A stretch of DNA of 64,000 bases from Sporosarcina highlanderae (GTDB lineage: Bacteria > Bacillota > Bacilli > Bacillales_A > Planococcaceae), in contig NZ_JAROCC010000005.1 in the NCBI RefSeq assembly GCF_030433715.1, forward strand, positions 1-64,000. The letters run 5' to 3'. The translations under genes and the position numbers were made by a program. Below the pieces are notes generated by a model. It had not been told where the DNA came from. It made no database searches and saw only the letters and a list, made by a program, of their open reading frames with translations. Positions 57,820-64,000 of the stretch are shown here, piece after piece. Positions within the stretch are counted from its first letter, which is position 1. Every line of letters starts with the position of its first letter.

Positions 57820-58983
57820 TATGAGGTCTAATACTTTTCCCTCTTCCATAAAGCCGGCTTTTAAAAACTGCTCGATTAGTCCCAATGTGGTCCTGTCCGA
57901 GATATATTTCTTCAAGACACCCATTAGTTTCTTATGTGGGATGTTATCAAAGAATGATTTGCAGCGCTCGTTTCACGCCCCGTCCGGGGCGATAACCGAC
58001 AGACCAGTTATGAAACAGGGTTTCCTCGAACTTAGGTTGAAGGATGTTAACCAGACTTTGTTGAACAATCCGGTCCTCGATGGTCGGGATGCCCAACGTC
58101 CTTTTCTTTCCATCCTTCTTCGGGATATATACCCGTTTGACCGGACTTGGCTGGTACTCTTTATTTCGAAGGCTTTCCAGTAAGTTCAGTATGTTGTTTT
58201 CCAGATTAGCCTCGTAGCTTTCGATGGTTTCTCGATCTATTCCACCGGCTCCTTTATTGGCCTTCACCTGTTTAAAACTGGCTGTCAGTTTCCTGTCAAA
58301 CAAGAGCTGTCCATAGACACTATGCAGCTTCATTTTCCATTCAATATTCATTCGGCTATTTCACACCTCTCCGGTTGTTCATTCAGTTAGTGTTACCGCA
58401 GTAGCTTTCCCGTTCGCATTACAAGCGGTCCGGTGTAAAACCATAAGGTGGTTCCCCTTCCGTTCATCCTGTGTTTGGTCACAGAACTACTTCCGTACTA
58501 TGAGAACCTCTGACTTCTCCACTCATTCTCCTTCATTTCGGCTCAGCCTTATAGAAGGGAATCCCAGCCTGGCGGGTAAAATGGAGACCTCACGGGGTCA
58601 TAAAAAGTGCCTTCCAGACATACCCTGCATCTTCACCAACAAAGCTATGATTCCCCGTTCTGACTTCTAAGGGATTCATCGGTTAGCGGACTTCCTCACT
58701 TTTCGAAGAGTCGTCAACTTTATCGGCCGCCACATGCTTCACGTTTTCACATTAGGGTCTGCCTGTTCATCTACGGGTCTCTCGACTATTCGCATCTCCT
58801 TCAGACACCGCCTCACGACGATGCCTTAGATTAGACTTCTCAAGTTAGGTCAGTCTCCTTGAGGATGGACTCTCACCACCTGGCATGAATCTTCCTTCCG
58901 CATTAACCCAACCGTTTCACCAAGGTGATGTCGTCAGTATCGGCCGAAAGATAAAAGACACGTACCCGTTGGGTACGCATCAC
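57820..58983 (-). mobile_element. Truncated group II intron
   Basis: The minus strand from about 58983 has the look of bacterial group II intron 5' RNA (TCTTTCGGCCGATACTGACG, CAGGTGGTGAGAGTCCATCC, ACTTGAGAAGTCTAATC) leading into an LtrA-type reverse transcriptase. The frame and RNA stop at about 57820, so RT motifs after the start of the palm, domain X and intron domains V-VI are missing. The exact 5' end is not certain. Confidence 0.75.
57947..58351 (-). pseudogene. Group II intron reverse transcriptase, N-terminal fragment
   Basis: Frame: LHSVYGQLLFDRKLTASFKQ, VKANKGAGGIDRETIE, VYIPKKDGKKRTLGIPTIED, VGYRPGRGVKRALQ, then stop. In another frame just after (57821-57960) SFFDNIPHKKLMGVLKKYIS continues the palm. 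The stretch with the first catalytic Asp is deleted, so it is inactive. Confidence 0.85.
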
Positions 58984-59019
58984 TTTTTACTGCCCGTCGC
59001 ACAAAAAGAAGCTGCTGTA

Positions 59020-59240
59020 TTAGCAACTTCCCCTCATCAACTCAACATCATCTTCAGTTTCCCCAACCAGAGTCAATCTGTCCATTACATAATCCATAAT
59101 TTCCAATTTAACAGTTGCCCCTGTTGCTGAATCATGTAGTGTAACCGTGTCGAATTGAAGTTTTGCAACGTGTTAGCCTGCGATGAATCATTTCCCATAA
59201 AGATTACTTCCATTTTCCCTGTCGGAATTAGTGTTGTCAT
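59020..59240 (-). pseudogene. Frameshifted small gene
   Basis: First frame from ATG 59240: TTLIPTGKMEVIFMGNDSSQ. A shift near 59165 gives VAKLQFDTVTLHDSATGATV and continues to GETEDDVELMRGSC, ending at 59020. The pieces join smoothly, which suggests one broken gene. Family unknown. Confidence 0.45.
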
Positions 59241-59309
59241 TTCCCATTTCCCCCGATTGTAGTGCAGGAGCACCCTTTTTTTATATTTTTGTTGATGTTG
59301 CTAAGTGGA

Positions 59310-60190
59310 CTAAATAAAATTGCTTTTCTCTTTTTCAGCTGTGGTCATGCTTCTTTGGTATTCCTCAGTGACAAGTACACTTGAATGCCCCAGGAGCTTA
59401 CTAAGGGTGTTTAAATCCATCCCTGCATTAATTGTCTGCACGCTGTAAAAATGCCTGAATTTGTGAATGTGAGCATCTTTCACATTTACCTTCTGTGCAG
59501 TATCCTTGATGACATTGTGGAGCGCTAAATGTGAAAGCCCCCTACCTTGATATGTCAAAAACTAATAATCTTCTTGGATAATCTTGTCGCTGAAATACTG
59601 CTTTCTAAGTCGCGTATATCTGATTAGATTTTTTTAAGTGTAGGAGAAATGAAAACAACTCTTTCCTTATCCATTTTCCTTTAATGAGGATTGTGTTTTC
59701 TTTAATATCGTCAGGCTTTAAACCTCTAATTTCACCAGCTCTCATACCCGTATCAGCCAACATGGTAATGATTGCCTTGTTGCGTACATCCAAATAGTTT
59801 TTATATCCATAGACTCCGATCATTTTAATGACCTCTTTGTTTGTAAATCCTTTGGTTACACGTTTTGGAATTTAGGCAATTCAACCTTTCCCATTAGATT
59901 GTCTGTTAGATACTCCTCTCGAACGCACCAATTCATAAATGCTGCAACAACTTTTGCTATTGCCTCCAAGCTGGAAGGCTGTAATCCTGATTTTTGTCTA
60001 TATCTGAATAAGCTTTCATATCAAATTCCGACATTGAATGAAGTTGACTGATGCCTCTCTTATCCGTCAAAAAATCATAGAAATTACTCAGTTCTTTACG
60101 TTTATTGAGCAAAGTCTTCTCGGTTAATCCTACAACCTGACAATGAACCATGTATTCATCCAACAAACCCTTTAAACACAACAAAAAAGC
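59310..60190 (-). pseudogene. Degenerate tyrosine integrase of the island
   Basis: Pieces in at least three frames: SAM-like N-terminus (LLDEYMVHCQVVGLTEKTLL), FMNWCVREEYLTDN, catalytic Arg region IITMLADTGMRAGEIRGLKP, VVFISPTLKK, then HxxR (HKFRHFYSVQT), LLGHSSVLVTEEY with the Tyr. At least four frame disruptions and stops, for example near 59985, 59870, 59625 and 59570. It lies beside attR, where ICE and phage integrases sit. Confidence 0.88.
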
Positions 60191-60340
60191 CACCCTCCCT
60201 ATCAAGTTTCCTCGATAAGAAAGGGGCTTGTCCACTCTAAGTTAATTATGCCATGAAAGATATACCTAATTTGTATGAAGCATAACAATTTGACCGATTG
60301 AATAATACCTTTTAAAGCCCGTCATATCAACGTTTTCGGC

Positions 60341-60424
60341 ATTATTTTTTATCATTCAATTTGTTCATCTGATTCATCATCTGGTTAATCTTCTTTTGTG
60401 AAGGTTTTTGTCCCATCTGCATCA
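60341..60424. repeat. Right attachment repeat (attR), 84 bp
   Basis: Identical to 38841-38924. It contains the last codons and stop of yneF (stop at 60342-60344). It marks the original chromosomal side. Confidence 0.93.
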
Positions 60425-60566
60425 TCATCATACGTAACATTTGCTCATTAATCGGCGGGTTTTCTTTCAAATATTTCATCATATATTGGCGTGCGATGAA
60501 AAATCCGAGGGCCACACCAGCTATTAATGCAACGACTGCAATTAGGATTACCCAAGTCGTGCCCAT
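60342..60566 (-). CDS. yneF: UPF0154 membrane protein YneF
   Basis: A 74-residue protein: one N-terminal span ([20 protein letters not shown]) then a Met/Lys-rich cytosolic helix ([20 protein letters not shown]). Highly conserved small Bacillota family of unknown role. Its 3' end is the island's integration site; the gene is complete. Confidence 0.95.
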   Translation of the reverse strand: MGTTWVILIAVVALIAGVALGFFIARQYMMKYLKENPPINEQMLRMMMMQMGQKPSQKKINQMMNQMNKLNDKK

Positions 60567-60690
60567 CCGCTATTACCTCCTTCACTTCCCTAAATCAGGT
60601 TTACTCTACCAAGTTGGATTATACAACAAAGAGATGGAGGATAGCAATGACTGGCACCAAAATTATTCCATGACTTCCTACAGTTTCTTT

Positions 60691-61137
60691 CTAAAAAAGG
60701 ATTGTCCCTTCTGTCATTAACCGATTATCCTGCTTAATCGGCTTTAACCATCCCCATTCTCCACGCTCGTCCATCACTGCGAAAAACCGATCTTCAGAAC
60801 CGGATAACGCCACAAATAAATCAAGATCCAGCATCCTAGAGCCATCACAGTAAGCCTGGAGAGAATATGGAGTGAGTGAAATGTGAATGGATCCTTTCAT
60901 TGGGTGGGATAACTTATATTCACCATCATCACTTTCCACTTTTGTAAAGCTTTTTCCCAAACTACCAAGGATTGCCTGGTCAATCGTTGATTCTTCAATT
61001 TCATCGCATAGGTATTTCACTTCCTGCAATGGATGCTCCTGTTCATAGTCCTTCAATAAGTTATACAGAAGTCCTTCTCTTCCAAGTATGAATGATTGAT
61101 ATCTCTTCTTCACTTTATAGATATCGTAAGTTCTCAT
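60691..61137 (-). CDS. sirA: Sporulation inhibitor of replication SirA (YneE)
   Basis: A 148-residue protein beginning MRTYDIYKVKKRYQSFILGR, the same length as B. subtilis SirA. SirA binds DnaA domain I and blocks new rounds of replication when cells enter sporulation. It lies between yneF and tkt as in B. subtilis. Start 61137 is eight bases after AGGAGG. Confidence 0.87.
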   Translation of the reverse strand: MRTYDIYKVKKRYQSFILGREGLLYNLLKDYEQEHPLQEVKYLCDEIEESTIDQAILGSLGKSFTKVESDDGEYKLSHPMKGSIHISLTPYSLQAYCDGSRMLDLDLFVALSGSEDRFFAVMDERGEWGWLKPIKQDNRLMTEGTILF

Positions 61138-61252
61138 GACCGCCACCTCCTTATTACATATAATACATCAACTTATGTGAAAAGTTTGTCAAAACACGTT
61201 AAAAAAAGGCACTATTATTGTCGGATGTTTCCCAATAGTTAAATTCATGGAT

Positions 61253-61296
61253 AAAAAACGCTCCGGTGAAGGTTTTGATTCCTTTCCGAAGCGTTA
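61253..61296 (-). terminator. Terminator after tkt
   Basis: AACGCTTCGG and CCGGAGCGTT form a stem with inner AAGG/CCTT, followed by TTTTTT on the minus strand, just downstream of tkt. Confidence 0.9.
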
Positions 61297-61307
61297 AATC
61301 GAATTTC

Positions 61308-63314
61308 TTATTTTGTTAAAATATCTTTCATTTTTTTAACAACATTTTCTTCAGTGAAGCCATATTCTGCGATGACTTTTTCACCTGGCGCACTAGCTCC
61401 AAACATATCAATCGAAAGGCTCGCACCTTCGTCCCCAACATATTTATGCCAGCCGAGGGAAACACCCATTTCGATGGATAGTCGTTTCTTAACTGCCTTC
61501 GGCAAGACACTTTCCTTATAGGCTTCGTCTTGTTCTTCAAAAAGGTCCCATGAAGGCATAGAAACTACTGCCACATCGATTCCTTCTTCGCGAAGTTTTC
61601 TTTGTGCTGAAACAGCCAGGTTAACTTCAGATCCAGTTGCAATCAAGATACCATCCGCCAAGTCCTTTTCGGCAGGAGAAACTGTATAGGCGCCACGTTT
61701 AACTCCGTCAAAAGCAAGTTCTCCGGAGTTTTCCAGCACATCCAAGTTTTGACGAGAAAGGACTAAAACTGTAGGTTTGTTTTTAGACGTTACTGCAATA
61801 TGCCATGCCGCTGATGTCTCATTGCCATCAGCAGGTCGAATGACAGTCAAGTTAGGCATAGCACGCAATGATGCAAGATGTTCGACTGGTTCATGTGTCG
61901 GACCGTCTTCCCCAACAGCAACGCTATCGTGTGTAAAGACGTATGTCACAGGCACGCCCATGAGAGCCGACAATCTGATTGCAGGGCGAACGTAATCACT
62001 GAACACAAAGAATGTACCGCCGAACACATTCACTCCACCGTGGAGTGCCATTCCGTTCAATGCCGTTCCCATTGCAAACTCACGGACGCCGAACCAGATA
62101 TTTCGTCCTGAGAAGTCCCCAGGAAGGAAATCACCTGCTCCTTTAATTGTAGTCTTGTTTGACCCCGCCAGGTCAGCACTTCCTCCGAAGAATGAAGGTA
62201 CAGCATTAGCGATTGCATTGATTGCGTCTCCAGAAGCAGATCGTGTAGCATGTGATGAACCCGCTTCATATTTCGGCATTACTTCTTTCAGCCCCTCAGG
62301 CATCTTTCCTTCAATCGCCACTTTAAATTGTTGGGCAAGATCTGCATGTGAGCTTTCATATTGAGTGAACAACTCATTCCATTGCTCCTCTTTCTTGACA
62401 CCTAATTCATCTGTTGCTTCTTTAAATGCTTCATAGACTCCTTCAGGCACATGGAAGTCCTCTTCGAAAGTCCATTTATAATATTCTTTTGTAAGCTTCA
62501 TTTCATCTTCACCAAGAGGTGCACCGTGAACATCTGCCTTACCGGATTTATTAGGAGAGCCATATCCAATGACGGTTTTGACCTCAATCATTGTAGGACC
62601 ACCACTATTGCCCTTAGCCTCTTCAATTGCTTTTGAAATGAGTCCGATATTATTTCCATCTTCTACACGGATATAATTCCATCCGTAAGATTCGAATCGT
62701 TTTCGGATGTTTTCAGAGAATGACTTATCAAGATCACCATCCAAGGAAATATCATTGCTGTCGTATAGAACAATCAATTTATCTAACTCAAGATGGCCCG
62801 CCAAAGAAATAGCCTCAGCTGCAACACCTTCCATGAGATCCCCATCACCGCAAAGTGCAAATGTATAGTGATCGACAATGTCAAACTTAGGTCGGTTATA
62901 AACAGCCGCCAAATGTTTTTCAGCCATTGCCATTCCGACAGCCATACCAATCCCTTGTCCAAGTGGTCCTGTTGTTGCTTCTACGCCAACTGTATGGCCA
63001 TATTCAGGATGTCCAGGTGTTTTGGAACCCCATTGTCTAAAATTCTTCAATTCGTCCATTGGCAAGTCATAGCCACTTAGATGAAGCAAACTATATAACA
63101 GCATCGACCCATGTCCTGCTGAAAGAACGAAGCGGTCTCTGTTGAACCAATCTGGATTTGAAGGATTATGATGCAAATGCTTCGTCCAAAGTGTATAAGC
63201 CATCGGAGCTGCACCCATTGGCAATCCTGGGTGGCCGGAATTCGCTTTCTCAATTGCATCGATGGACAATGTTCTAATCGTATTAATTGCTAACTGGTCA
63301 ATCTTCTCGGTCAT
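61308..63314 (-). CDS. tkt: Transketolase
   Basis: A 668-residue thiamine-diphosphate enzyme. N-terminal domain: [20 protein letters not shown], ThDP loop [20 protein letters not shown]; middle domain: [40 protein letters not shown] with the catalytic Glu nearby in [14 protein letters not shown]. It moves two-carbon units between sugar phosphates. Full length. Confidence 0.98.
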   Translation of the reverse strand: MTEKIDQLAINTIRTLSIDAIEKANSGHPGLPMGAAPMAYTLWTKHLHHNPSNPDWFNRDRFVLSAGHGSMLLYSLLHLSGYDLPMDELKNFRQWGSKTPGHPEYGHTVGVEATTGPLGQGIGMAVGMAMAEKHLAAVYNRPKFDIVDHYTFALCGDGDLMEGVAAEAISLAGHLELDKLIVLYDSNDISLDGDLDKSFSENIRKRFESYGWNYIRVEDGNNIGLISKAIEEAKGNSGGPTMIEVKTVIGYGSPNKSGKADVHGAPLGEDEMKLTKEYYKWTFEEDFHVPEGVYEAFKEATDELGVKKEEQWNELFTQYESSHADLAQQFKVAIEGKMPEGLKEVMPKYEAGSSHATRSASGDAINAIANAVPSFFGGSADLAGSNKTTIKGAGDFLPGDFSGRNIWFGVREFAMGTALNGMALHGGVNVFGGTFFVFSDYVRPAIRLSALMGVPVTYVFTHDSVAVGEDGPTHEPVEHLASLRAMPNLTVIRPADGNETSAAWHIAVTSKNKPTVLVLSRQNLDVLENSGELAFDGVKRGAYTVSPAEKDLADGILIATGSEVNLAVSAQRKLREEGIDVAVVSMPSWDLFEEQDEAYKESVLPKAVKKRLSIEMGVSLGWHKYVGDEGASLSIDMFGASAPGEKVIAEYGFTEENVVKKMKDILTK

Positions 63315-63423
63315 TATTAGACATCCTTTCCCGCACTATCTCTAATCATCAATATTACCTTCTATAGTGTAGTCAAATTAGGCATGAATTACAATGCGTG
63401 CAAATGACTTCTTATATACATAT

Positions 63424-63657
63424 TCAGTTCAAATACTTATTTGTTCGTGCATCTTTCACTTTTTTAGGAGTTACATCATTTCCTTCAGGGTCGATCACCT
63501 TTACATGTTCGATTGTGTCACGCATGGATGAACGGAAAGATTCCAAGTACTCCTTCCGTAATTGAGTCTGTTCTTTTGCCTCTTCTATCGACAAGCCTAT
63601 AGTCTTCGATTTTTTTGATAACTCATTGATCCGCTTGATTTTATCTGGTGTTAACAT
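63424..63657 (-). CDS. ynzC: DUF896/UPF0291 protein YnzC
   Basis: A 77-residue charged helical protein: KIKRINELSKKSKTIGLSIE, EEAKEQTQLRKEYLESFR, and VTPKKVKDARTNKYLN. Short and highly conserved, linked to the LexA-controlled yneAB-ynzC operon in B. subtilis. Role unknown. Confidence 0.93.
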   Translation of the reverse strand: MLTPDKIKRINELSKKSKTIGLSIEEAKEQTQLRKEYLESFRSSMRDTIEHVKVIDPEGNDVTPKKVKDARTNKYLN

Positions 63658-63724
63658 GAAATTCCTCCAATAATTAAGTACTTGAATTAAAGTACCAAGT
63701 ATTTTCTATACTTTGAAGGTATAC

Positions 63725-64000
<276 letters not shown>

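Larger units (their letters stand above)
38841..60424. mobile_element. Integrated genomic island at the 3' end of yneF
   Basis: A 21.5-kb element bounded by exact 84-bp direct repeats. Immediately inside are inverted arms at 38924-38942 (AAAACGTTGATATAACGGG) and 60318-60336 (CCCGTCATATCAACGTTTT), with one mismatch. A broken tyrosine integrase abuts the right end. It carries a type I restriction system, a cassette array, an IS21-type element, phage-like genes and a group II intron remnant. yneF stays intact. The broken integrase means it probably cannot excise alone. Confidence 0.9.

Noticed and set aside
57947..58351. Retron or diversity-generating reverse transcriptase
   Set aside because: The N-terminal blocks and the upstream RNA match group II intron LtrA-type proteins.
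58885..59130. Plus-strand frame of 81 residues
   Set aside because: It runs antisense through the group II intron 5' RNA and a broken gene.

Overview
The window reads as chromosome of a low-to-medium GC, endospore-forming member of the Bacillales. Gene order follows Bacillus subtilis in long stretches (sigX-resABCDE, scpAB, lysA, spoIIA-sigF, deoB-pdp, fur, nudF, yneB-ynzC-tkt-sirA-yneF). Protein wording, gene losses and repeat types are more like Sporosarcina or another Planococcaceae genus. This is an inference from remembered protein families; no search was run.

Layout. 1-9.0 kb: riboflavin uptake (ribU with FMN riboswitch), SigX/RsiX, the ResDE redox two-component system and the ResABC cytochrome c maturation genes. 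9-18 kb: rluB, a D,D-carboxypeptidase, condensin partners scpA/scpB, ypuF, ribT, lysA with a coupled 35-residue membrane peptide, then spoVAF and the spoIIAA-spoIIAB-sigF operon. spoVAA-AE are missing between sigF and spoVAF. 18-24.8 kb: nucleoside catabolism (deoB-pdp), xerD, fur, a dispersed intergenic repeat, nudF, yqkF and a small acidic lipoprotein. 24.8-31.9 kb: xpt-pbuX under a guanine riboswitch, a KGG-repeat stress protein with a SigB-like promoter, exoA, a 20/21-bp tandem repeat, pseudouridine catabolism (psuK-psuG) and a flavin amine oxidase. 32-38.8 kb: ilvE, a Spo0E-like phosphatase gene, a YhcN-type lipoprotein, yqkE, thiolase, HMG-CoA lyase, an alpha/beta hydrolase, a SigB-type PNPOx stress protein and a pyrimidine-dimer glycosylase.

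38.84-60.42 kb is an integrated genomic island. An exact 84-bp direct repeat bounds it; the right copy is the 3' end of yneF, so the element entered that gene's 3' end and left it intact. Just inside the repeats are 19-bp inverted arms. A tyrosine integrase broken in many frames lies against the right end. Cargo, from left to right: an odd tRNA-Arg(TCT), a complete type I restriction-modification system (hsdS-hsdM-hsdR), a run of single-gene cassettes separated by a conserved terminator/promoter/leader spacer, an IS21-type insertion with a frameshifted istA, a putative HEPN ribonuclease, a GIY-YIG-like pseudogene, a block of small phage-like genes, a replication-relaxation remnant and a truncated group II intron. 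It looks like a decayed integrative element keeping defence cargo.

60.4-64 kb returns to core genome: yneF, sirA, tkt, ynzC and the 3' end of yneB. The most novel material is the cassette array with its repeated spacer, together with the HEPN-like gene, inside the island.
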